Shown here: positions 6,031-11,451 of the stretch, one piece after another
How the letters are laid out: the number at the start of each line of letters is the position of its first letter
Position numbering within the stretch: the stretch's first letter is position 1
Origin: an uncultured Pseudomonadota bacterium
GTDB taxonomy: Bacteria > Pseudomonadota > Gammaproteobacteria > Burkholderiales > Eutrophovitaceae
DNA length: 11,451 bases
Direction of reading: 5' to 3'
Assembly: GCA_937983055.1 (NCBI GenBank)
Contig: CALJLA010000089.1
Coordinates: forward strand, 1 to 11,451
Program-made: the position numbers and the translations under genes
Notes under the pieces: model-generated
What the model saw: only the letters and a program-made list of their open reading frames with translations
Told to the model about the DNA's origin: nothing
Database searches by the model: none

Positions 6031-6981
6031 TCAGTCCATGAAAAGCGAACTGACCGAATCCTCGTTGCTGATGCGACGCATCGTTTCCGCGAGCAGCTCC
6101 GCGATCGACAGCTGCCGGATACGGCTGCAATGGCGCGCTTCGCCGCGCAGCGGAATCGTGTCAGTCACCACCACCTCGTCGAGCGCCGAATTCTCGATGC
6201 GCTCGATCGCCTTGCCCGACAGCACCGGATGCGTACAGTAGGCGAGCACGGTCGAGGCGCCTTTCTCCTTCAGCGCATTGGCCGCCTCGCACAAGGTATT
6301 CGCCGTGTCCACCATGTCATCCATCAGCACGCAGGTGCGCCCGGACACCTCGCCGATGATGTTCATCACGGTCGCCACGTTCGGCCGCGGTCGGCGCTTG
6401 TCGATGATCGCGAGATCGGATTCGAGGCGCTTGGCAAGCGCACGAGCCCGCACCACCCCCCCGACGTCAGGGGACACCACCACCAGGTCCTTGTAGTCGC
6501 GCTTCCAGATATCGCCGAGAAGAATGGGGGCCGAGTAAACATTGTCGACCGGGATGTCGAAGAAGCCCTGAATCTGGTCGGAATGCAGGTCCATCGTCAG
6601 CAACCGGTCGACGCCAACTGCCTGCAGCATGTTGGCGACGACCTTGGCGCTGATCGCGACGCGTGCCGACCGCGGCCGGCGGTCCTGCCGTGCGTATCCG
6701 AAGTACGGGATGGCAGCGGTAATGCGTCCCGCAGACGAGCGCTTGAGCGCATCGACCATCAACAGCACTTCCATCAGGTGGTCGTTGGTCGGGGTGCAGG
6801 TCGACTGCAGCACGAAAGTGTCCTTGCCGCGCACGTTTTCGAGGAGTTCGACCATCACTTCGCCATCGCTGAAGCGCCCTACCGTGGCCCGCCCCAGCGG
6901 AATGTTCAGATGCCTGACGACCGCTTCGGCAAGCCGCGGGTTGGCGCTGCCGGTGAACACCATCAAGCTGTCGTAAGCCAT
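6031..6981 (-). CDS. prs: Ribose-phosphate pyrophosphokinase (PRPP synthetase)
   Basis: 316 residues, class I PRPP synthetase (E. coli 315). It makes 5-phosphoribosyl-1-pyrophosphate from ribose 5-phosphate and ATP for nucleotide, histidine, tryptophan and NAD synthesis. Visible motifs: FTGSANPRLAEAV (residues 9-21), FSDGE (37-41), the flexible catalytic loop YARQDRRPR (96-104), the metal-binding DLHSDQIQGFF with His133 (131-141), VVVSPDVGGVVRARALAKR (167-185), the Lys195 region (DKRR) and the ribose-5-phosphate loop DDMVDTANTL (221-230). That loop has Asn228 where E. coli has Gly; this is probably a lineage variant. The start at ATG 6981 is set by the family N-terminus and by GAAGG 6 bases upstream; the reading frame stays open into the tRNA region but shows no homology there. 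A strong terminator ends 20 bases before this start, which raises the question of how prs is transcribed. Confidence 0.97.
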   Translation of the reverse strand: MAYDSLMVFTGSANPRLAEAVVRHLNIPLGRATVGRFSDGEVMVELLENVRGKDTFVLQSTCTPTNDHLMEVLLMVDALKRSSAGRITAAIPYFGYARQDRRPRSARVAISAKVVANMLQAVGVDRLLTMDLHSDQIQGFFDIPVDNVYSAPILLGDIWKRDYKDLVVVSPDVGGVVRARALAKRLESDLAIIDKRRPRPNVATVMNIIGEVSGRTCVLMDDMVDTANTLCEAANALKEKGASTVLAYCTHPVLSGKAIERIENSALDEVVVTDTIPLRGEARHCSRIRQLSIAELLAETMRRISNEDSVSSLFMD

Positions 6982-7001
6982 TCGAAACCTTCGGTTACCG
7001 C

Positions 7002-7038
7002 AAAAAAAACGCAACACGCCACTCAAGCGACGTGTTGC
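7002..7038 (-). terminator. Strong intrinsic terminator or attenuator between tRNA-Gln and prs
   Basis: On the minus strand GCAACACGTCGC (7038..7027), a TTGA tetraloop and GTGGCGTGTTGC (7022..7011) form a 12-bp stem with two G-U pairs. One base later comes an uninterrupted run of eight T (7009..7002). It is a textbook intrinsic terminator. The U-run ends 20 bases before the prs ATG, so the only thing between them is the prs Shine-Dalgarno region. Confidence 0.9.
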
Positions 7039-7061
7039 CGGGTTTGCTGCCTGGGCCCGCC

Positions 7062-7085
7062 CGCCGCCTGACCGGCAGGCCGGCG
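7062..7085 (-). repeat. Hairpin in the tRNA-Gln trailer
   Basis: Nine bases after the encoded CCA of the tRNA, the minus strand can form a 9-bp stem with one bulged G (CGCCGGCCTG pairing with CAGGCGGCG) around a CCGGT loop. No U-tract follows. It could be a 3'-trailer structure that guides tRNA processing, or part of a leader that influences the terminator just downstream. No role can be shown from the sequence. Confidence 0.45.
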
Positions 7086-7094
7086 TACATTGTC

Positions 7095-7171
7095 TGGCTG
7101 GGGAGGTAGGATTCGAACCCACGCATGGCGGAATCAAAATCCGCTGCCTTAACCAGCTTGGCGACTCCCCA
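7095..7171 (-). tRNA. tRNA-Gln (anticodon TTG)
   Basis: The minus strand folds into a full cloverleaf: acceptor stem TGGGGAG with CTCCCCA, discriminator G and encoded CCA (7097..7095). The D arm holds GGTTAAGGC. The anticodon stem is GCGGA with TCCGC around loop TTTTGAT, giving anticodon TTG. The T arm has GTTCGAATC. U1 pairing with A72 and G73 are known glutaminyl-tRNA synthetase identity features. A UUG anticodon reads CAA and, by wobble, CAG. It lies 11 bases after the ispE stop with no clear promoter of its own, so it is probably processed from a longer ispE transcript or driven from within ispE. Confidence 0.97.
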
Positions 7172-7182
7172 AGAAAGCTTGT

Positions 7183-8025
7183 CTATGCGCCGTCCGCAGC
7201 AAGCGGATGGCGTTCGAGTCCACGCGCTACGAAGCCACGCATGGTTTCCGGCAAACGATCAAACAGTTCCTGCGCTGTGCTACGGCTGTCGAACGACGCA
7301 AACACGCACGCGCCCGAACCACTCATCGCCGCCTGGCTGAACTGCCGAAGCCACTGCAGGTGCTCGGCCACCACGGGGTAGCGGCGACACACCACTGGCT
7401 CCAGATCGTTGTGACCTTCGCCCCGAAAAAAGGCCGCCATTTTGATAGGTTTGGTGTTTCGTGTCAATTCGGGTGCGGAGAAGATTTCCGCTGTGGAAAC
7501 CGAAACTTGCGGCGTCAACACCAGGTACCAGGCGGGCTTCAGTTCGATCTCCTGAAAACGCTCGCCCACCCCTTCGGCAAACACCGTGCGGCCGTGCACG
7601 AATACCGGGACGTCAGCCCCCAACTGCAATGCAAGTGCCTCGAGCCGAGAACGCGCCAAGCCGGTTCCCCACAACCGATTTAGGGCGATTAGCGTGGTGG
7701 CGGCATCGGAGCTGCCGCCTCCCAACCCGCCACCCATCGGAATTCGCTTGCGCACCGCGATATCCGCCCCCAGCCCGCAACCGGTGACGCGCCGAAGCAG
7801 CGTTGCCGCGCGCACGCACAGATCCTCCTCCGCGGCCACGCCCGGCACATCGGTAATACGGCGGATAGCGCCGTTGTCGCGCACCCGCAGCCCGATCTCG
7901 TCGCAGCAATCGATGAAGCGGAATACCGTTTGCAGCAGGTGATAGCCGTCCGGCCGGCGGCCGACGACGTGCAGAAACAGGTTGAGCTTGGCGGGCGCGG
8001 GGAACCAGCTCAGGCCGTCGCTCAC
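7183..8025 (-). CDS. ispE: 4-diphosphocytidyl-2-C-methyl-D-erythritol kinase
   Basis: 280 residues (E. coli 283), a GHMP-superfamily kinase that phosphorylates the 2-hydroxyl of CDP-ME in the non-mevalonate (MEP) isoprenoid pathway. Visible motifs: PAPAKLNLFLHVVGRRPDGYH (residues 9-29, with active-site Lys13), the glycine-rich ATP loop PMGGGLGGGSSDAAT (96-110), catalytic Asp138 in LGADVPVF, and the C-terminal GHMP motif AMSGSGACVF. I place the start at GTG 8025..8023, where GTGA overlaps the lolB stop TGA by 4 bases; this gives the family-length N-terminus MSDGLSWFPAPAKLN. The frame stays open further upstream but only inside lolB. The overlap suggests translational coupling with lolB. Presence of ispE implies use of the MEP pathway. 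Confidence 0.96.
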   Translation of the reverse strand: MSDGLSWFPAPAKLNLFLHVVGRRPDGYHLLQTVFRFIDCCDEIGLRVRDNGAIRRITDVPGVAAEEDLCVRAATLLRRVTGCGLGADIAVRKRIPMGGGLGGGSSDAATTLIALNRLWGTGLARSRLEALALQLGADVPVFVHGRTVFAEGVGERFQEIELKPAWYLVLTPQVSVSTAEIFSAPELTRNTKPIKMAAFFRGEGHNDLEPVVCRRYPVVAEHLQWLRQFSQAAMSGSGACVFASFDSRSTAQELFDRLPETMRGFVARGLERHPLAADGA

Positions 8026-8609
8026 CGCGCGGCTTCCGCCAGTTGCCAGCGGTCGATGACCAGCCGCAGCCGCAGCTCGCCGTAGTGCAGCGCCATCGCC
8101 GCGGGCAACGGGCTGCCGTCCACGTAGGCGAGGTAGTCGATGCGCCAGTCCCGCTGTGACAATCGCTGCAGCCGGCCCATGGCATCGCGCTGCTCGCCAT
8201 TGACCGGCGCCGCCGGATCGGCACGGCCGAGCACCCAATGCTGCAGCCCCTCCAGCGGCAAGTTCCAGCCCAGTACCTCGCGGGTCAGCGCCTGCACATC
8301 GCGGGAGTTGTACGCCTCCCGGTCGGCCGTCACCAATGTCGCTCCATTGCCATCGACGGTGAGTTCCGCCAGCACCGAGCCTATCGGCGAATATAGCCAC
8401 AGGGCATCGAGCGTAGGTGCGTGCTCCCAGCGCAGTCGGGCGGAGTAGCCTTTGTCTTCGAGCTTCACCGCAACCCGACCCGCCAGTTGAAACGCGCTGA
8501 TGTGATCGACCGACTGAACCGACGGGGCCTGCGGCGCGATTGCGCAGGCCGCCAGCGCGATTGGCGCGATCAGCGAAGCCAGCCGTCGCAGCCAGTCGCT
8601 CGGGCGCAC
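8022..8609 (-). CDS. lolB: Outer-membrane lipoprotein insertase LolB
   Basis: 195 residues, near the usual LolB size of about 200. LolB is an outer-membrane lipoprotein that accepts lipoproteins from the periplasmic carrier LolA and inserts them into the outer membrane. The N-terminus MRPSDWLRRLASLIAPIALAAC is a lipoprotein signal with lipobox LAAC, lipidated Cys22 and Ala at +2, in keeping with outer-membrane sorting. The rest fits LolB: FQLAGRVAVKLEDKGYSARLRWEH, LWLYSPIGSVLAELTVDGNGATLVTADREAY, LPLEGLQHWVLGR and WRIDYLAYV. The start GTG 8609 is 8 bases after the TPR gene stop and gives the shortest sensible signal peptide. Shine-Dalgarno is poor, so coupling to the upstream gene is likely. 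It overlaps ispE by 4 bases. The lolB-ispE order is common in beta- and gammaproteobacteria. Confidence 0.93.
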   Translation of the reverse strand: MRPSDWLRRLASLIAPIALAACAIAPQAPSVQSVDHISAFQLAGRVAVKLEDKGYSARLRWEHAPTLDALWLYSPIGSVLAELTVDGNGATLVTADREAYNSRDVQALTREVLGWNLPLEGLQHWVLGRADPAAPVNGEQRDAMGRLQRLSQRDWRIDYLAYVDGSPLPAAMALHYGELRLRLVIDRWQLAEAAR

Positions 8610-8616
8610 GTCGGGT

Positions 8617-10374
8617 CTACTTGAGGTACTTGCGGATAACGTTCTGAAGCGGCTCGCTGTCGGGATTGGCCTGCAGCGATTCCTTCCAGATGCGCCGGGC
8701 CTCGTCCTGACGCCCTTTAACCCACAGCGCCTCGCCAAGGTGGGCGGCGATCTCCGGATCCTTGCGTTGATCGTAGGCGCGGCGCAGGTACTCCAGGCCT
8801 TCGGCGATATTGCCCAGACGGAATTCCACCCACCCCATGCTGTCGAGAATGAAGGGATCGTCCGGCGCCAGCGTGAGAGCCTTCACGATGTACTCGCGCG
8901 CCTCCGACAGGCGGTCGGTGCGATCGGTAGGCGTGGAGCCGAGCGCGTGGTACGCCTGGGCATGGTCGGGCTGAAGGGGGATGAGCCGGCGCAGGCTCTG
9001 CTCGGCCACGTCCAGCCGGTCGACCTTCTCCGCTGCGAGGGCAACGTCATACAGAAGCTCGGGATGGTCTGGCTCGTTATCGAGCGCCAGCCTCAGGACT
9101 TCGTATGAGCGCTGATACTCGCGCACTTCGCGCAAGAGTTGCGCTTCGGCCTGGATCAACTGCACCCGCTGCGCCTCTTCCCTCGGTTGCAGCCCGCGAA
9201 GATGCTCAAGTGCGATGTCCACCTGACCCTGACGCGCCAGCATCACCGCGTAGCGCGCCTGTGCCACCACGAACTGGTCGCCGCCGGTAATCGTCCTGTA
9301 CCAGCGGGCCGCTTCTTCAAAGCGCTTGAGTTCCTCGTTAACCTGCGCAATCTGGAAGCGCACCGCGTCGGCGTCCTTATAGCCCAGCGCGAGCGCCTGC
9401 CTGAGCTGACGGTCCGCCGCGTCCAGGTCGTTCATCTGTATCGACAGCAAGGCGACGGTGAATGCCAGGTCGGCATTGCCGGCATTTGCCTCGAGCAGCT
9501 TTGCAAACTGCGTTCTCGCCTCCGGGTAGCGCCGCTCGGCGATCAGCGCACGCGCGTAGTTAAGGCGGACATCCTGCGCGCCGGGAAAGTCGTCGAGGTA
9601 ACGGCGCAGGTAATCGAGACCGGCACCCCGGTTATCGCGCGCCAGCAGCTGGGATTGCAGCAGCGCGGCCGCCTCCCAATCCGGCCGTGCCTTGAGCGCG
9701 CGCTTGATTTCGGCGAGCGATACGTCGTATTGCTCGGCCGCAGCCGCCGCCTGGGCGCGCACGAAATAGGCTTCAGGATGCGCCAGGTAAGGCTTGGTCA
9801 GGTCGACGACAAAGCGCTGAGCCGCCGGCTTGTCGGGGTGGCGGCTCAGCGCGCCCTGGAAATGCAGCAGGGCCTGCCCGATCTCCTCCTTCGGTGTCGC
9901 CGCCAGCAATTCCTCGACGATCGGCCGCGCCGCATCGAGTTCGCGCGCGCTCACCAGCAAGGTTGCCAGCGTTTGCCGCGCGACCGGCGAATTCTCTTCC
10001 GCCTTCAGCCAGATGCGCGCCGATTCCAGCGCCAGCGTATCGAGCTTGGCATACAAGGCGATTTCGGTGGCCCGGCGCGCAATGCGAGGGTCGCGGGTCT
10101 GTCGTGCCAGCTCAAGGTAGGCCTGCGCCGCAAGCTGCGGGTTGCCGCGCTGGCCGGCAATCTCGGCCAGCAAGAACTTGTACAACAGGTCCTTGTCGAG
10201 GCCTTCGCTGCGCGCTGCGTTGCCGCCCAGGACCTGCCGGGCGCGCTCTTCATAGCTGTCGCCCGCGTCGGCCGTCAGCGTCGCAACGCCCTGGACACCG
10301 GGTTTCGGCGCAGTGTGCGTGCAGCCGGCGGTTAGCGCGACGGCCAATGCGGCAATGAGGGGGAATAGTTGCAT
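8617..10374 (-). CDS. TPR-repeat lipoprotein upstream of lolB
   Basis: 585-residue protein built almost wholly of tetratricopeptide repeats (helical pairs with Ala/Gly/Pro spacing), a scaffold for protein-protein contacts. The start at ATG 10374 gives a lipoprotein-type signal peptide, MQLFPLIAALAVALTAGC, with probable lipidation at Cys18 and Thr at +2, so an outer-membrane periplasmic location is inferred. Thr at position -3 of the lipobox is acceptable but not ideal. Clear repeat-like stretches include LAAQAYLELARQTRDPRIA, YDVSLAEIKRALKARPDWEA, RYPEARTQFAKLLEANAGNA, LDVAEQSLRRLIPLQPDHAQ and IAEGLEYLRRAYDQRKDPEI. No enzymatic domain is seen. A TPR protein of this type before lolB recurs in betaproteobacteria; its exact role is not known to me. 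A TTG start 22 codons upstream is possible but would spoil the signal peptide. No good Shine-Dalgarno is seen. Confidence 0.9.
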   Translation of the reverse strand: MQLFPLIAALAVALTAGCTHTAPKPGVQGVATLTADAGDSYEERARQVLGGNAARSEGLDKDLLYKFLLAEIAGQRGNPQLAAQAYLELARQTRDPRIARRATEIALYAKLDTLALESARIWLKAEENSPVARQTLATLLVSARELDAARPIVEELLAATPKEEIGQALLHFQGALSRHPDKPAAQRFVVDLTKPYLAHPEAYFVRAQAAAAAEQYDVSLAEIKRALKARPDWEAAALLQSQLLARDNRGAGLDYLRRYLDDFPGAQDVRLNYARALIAERRYPEARTQFAKLLEANAGNADLAFTVALLSIQMNDLDAADRQLRQALALGYKDADAVRFQIAQVNEELKRFEEAARWYRTITGGDQFVVAQARYAVMLARQGQVDIALEHLRGLQPREEAQRVQLIQAEAQLLREVREYQRSYEVLRLALDNEPDHPELLYDVALAAEKVDRLDVAEQSLRRLIPLQPDHAQAYHALGSTPTDRTDRLSEAREYIVKALTLAPDDPFILDSMGWVEFRLGNIAEGLEYLRRAYDQRKDPEIAAHLGEALWVKGRQDEARRIWKESLQANPDSEPLQNVIRKYLK

Positions 10375-10445
10375 AGGAAAGCGGCGACGCGCGCCAGACG
10401 ACCAGCCTTTGAATCCGTTAGTAAGTGGCCCGCTGCCCAAAGTTC

Positions 10446-10474
10446 TTCAATCGCTGGGCCAGTTTAGGTATATT
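10446..10474 (+). promoter_or_regulatory. Weak candidate promoter for the ABC transporter gene
   Basis: On the plus strand TATATT (10469-10474) lies 17 bases after TTCAAT (10446-10451). The -10 is good (5 of 6) and the -35 poor. It overlaps the minus-strand candidate at 10461-10489. Between it and the ABC transporter start (about 135 bases) I see no other promoter, riboswitch or small gene. Confidence 0.25.
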
Positions 10475-10489
10475 TGGCGGCCGTCACAA
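10461..10489 (-). promoter_or_regulatory. Candidate promoter of the TPR-lolB-ispE cluster
   Basis: On the minus strand TTGTGA (10489..10484) is followed after exactly 17 bases by TAAACT (10466..10461), each 4 of 6 matches to sigma-70 consensus, in the most AT-rich part of the 238-base gap. The start point would be near 10454, giving a leader of about 80 bases. It would drive the TPR gene, lolB, ispE and the tRNA. Confidence 0.4.
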
Positions 10490-10612
10490 GTGACCCCGCC
10501 CGCATCCCCGGCGGAACGGCCGCCTTTCGCGCACCGCGTTGGAGGCCGCCTGCGGGACATCACGAAAAGACCGACTGGGAACGTCCGATTCACTCAAATC
10601 CGCGGAATGGCC

Positions 10613-11451
10613 ATGAACGCATCGGCAAGCGCTGAGATCACCTTGTCCGCGACCGATCTGTCGCGCTATTACGGACGCCATCGCGCGGTCAGCGATATCT
10701 CGCTCGAGCTGCGGCGCGGCGAGGTGGTCGGATTGCTCGGCCCGAACGGCGCCGGCAAGACCACGACCATGCAGATGATCACCGGCAATCTGGCACCCTC
10801 CAGCGGCTCCATCGCGATCTGCGGGGTCGACCTGATCGAGCGACCGACGGCTGCCAAGGCACGAATCGGCTACCTGCCGGAAGTGCCGCCCCTGTATCGC
10901 GAACTGCGGGTTGACGAATATTTGACCCTGGCAGCGCGCCTGCACAAGGTGCGCAGGGCCGAAGTCCGGCCTGCGGTCGAACGCGCCAAGCGCCGTTGCG
11001 GCCTGAGCGATATGGGTCGCCGGCTCATCGGCGCCCTCTCCAAGGGCTACCAGCAACGCGTCGGCATCGCCCAGGCCATCATTCACGATCCGGACGTGAT
11101 CATCCTGGACGAGCCGACCGTCGGCCTCGATCCGAATCAGATCCGCGAGATTCGCGCACTCATCCGCGAACTTGGCAATGACCACAGCGTAATCCTGTCG
11201 ACCCACATCCTTCCCGAGGTGGAAGCCATCTGCGACCGGGTTCATATCCTGCATCGCGGGGCCGCCGTGTTCTCCGACACCATCGCCGGTCTGCGCCGGT
11301 TTCGCGGCGGCAACACCTTGCTGTTTTCGCTGCGGCGAGCGCCGGCGGAACCGGTGTTGGCCGAGGCGCTGGCACCGAACCGCGTGCAGCGCGCCGGCGG
11401 CGACAGCTTCCGCCTCACCCCTGAGGGCGACGATCCCACCGACCGGCTGGT
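10613..11451 (+). CDS. ABC transporter ATP-binding protein (GldA/ABC-2 export type), C-terminus cut off
   Basis: The first 279 codons of an ABC ATPase, open to the right edge; family members have about 300-315 residues, so most of the gene is here. Motifs: Walker A GPNGAGKTT (residues 43-51), a Q-loop region YLPEVPPLY with Glu in place of Gln as in GldA-like proteins, signature LSKGYQQR (142-149), Walker B VIILDEPT with Asp166-Glu167, D-loop GLDP and H-loop His198 in STHIL. The extra C-terminal domain starts around residue 220. Such subunits pair with an ABC-2 membrane permease, often followed by GldG-like genes, expected just beyond the window. I chose ATG 10613 because GCGGA lies 6 bases upstream; an in-frame ATG two codons earlier lacks a Shine-Dalgarno. 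Substrate is not determinable. It is divergent from the TPR gene. Confidence 0.93.
   Translation, partial: MNASASAEITLSATDLSRYYGRHRAVSDISLELRRGEVVGLLGPNGAGKTTTMQMITGNLAPSSGSIAICGVDLIERPTAAKARIGYLPEVPPLYRELRVDEYLTLAARLHKVRRAEVRPAVERAKRRCGLSDMGRRLIGALSKGYQQRVGIAQAIIHDPDVIILDEPTVGLDPNQIREIRALIRELGNDHSVILSTHILPEVEAICDRVHILHRGAAVFSDTIAGLRRFRGGNTLLFSLRRAPAEPVLAEALAPNRVQRAGGDSFRLTPEGDDPTDRL

Noticed and set aside
5851..7071. Long plus-strand open frame (406 codons) opposite prs
   Set aside because: It is antisense to prs, whose motifs are unambiguous. Its translation is His/Arg-rich, low-complexity-like and has no recognisable domain, as expected for a shadow frame in GC-rich DNA.
9139..10335. Plus-strand open frame (398 codons) opposite the TPR gene
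   Set aside because: Arg/Gln/Leu-rich shadow of the TPR coding frame, with no motif or sensible start context.
10484..11254. Minus-strand open frame (256 codons) opposite the ABC transporter gene
   Set aside because: Its plus-strand complement carries Walker A, signature, Walker B and H-loop motifs; the minus frame is a shadow.
1..11451. Search for a defence system, mobile element, CRISPR array or biosynthetic cluster
   Set aside because: No transposase, integrase, repeat array, toxin-antitoxin pair or unfamiliar multi-gene set was seen. Apart from the outer-membrane gene, the content is conserved housekeeping.

Overview
The window looks like a piece of a GC-rich betaproteobacterial chromosome. 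The strongest pointer is gene order: the colinear run TPR lipoprotein - lolB - ispE - tRNA-Gln - prs - rplY (ctc type) - pth - ychF is a familiar betaproteobacterial housekeeping cluster, and yebC next to ruvC is a common proteobacterial pair. Genus cannot be decided from the sequence alone.

Layout, left to right. (1) On the minus strand, the first 20 codons of ruvC (cut by the left edge) follow yebC. (2) Divergent from yebC, on the plus strand, is a complete YjgR-type (DUF853) HerA/FtsK-like ATPase. The short gap between these two genes holds two good extended -10 elements that face each other. (3) Convergent to the ATPase is a lower-GC gene for a small OmpA-type beta-barrel protein with a TTG start, a strong Shine-Dalgarno and its own likely promoter. 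(4) Then comes the long minus-strand cluster, transcribed from about 10.4 kb down to 3.4 kb: TPR lipoprotein, LolB (lipoprotein insertion), IspE (isoprenoid precursor synthesis), tRNA-Gln(UUG), Prs (PRPP synthesis), ribosomal protein L25, peptidyl-tRNA hydrolase and the ribosome-associated ATPase YchF. (5) At the right edge, divergent from the TPR gene, is the ATP-binding subunit of an ABC-2/GldA-type exporter, cut by the window end.

How the genes fit together: the cluster joins cell-envelope functions (TPR lipoprotein, LolB) with translation functions (tRNA-Gln, L25, Pth, YchF) and precursor metabolism (IspE, Prs). lolB and ispE overlap by 4 bases and lolB starts 8 bases after the TPR stop, so these three look translationally coupled. 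The tRNA lies only 11 bases after ispE. Two near-perfect intrinsic terminators sit inside the cluster, 20 and 28 bases upstream of the prs and pth start codons. That leaves little room for new promoters and suggests read-through, attenuation or RNA processing.

I found no mobile element, CRISPR array, defence system or clearly novel multi-gene system. The points worth a second look are regulatory (the internal terminators, the face-to-face promoters, a dyad in the omp promoter) plus the compositionally distinct outer-membrane gene.
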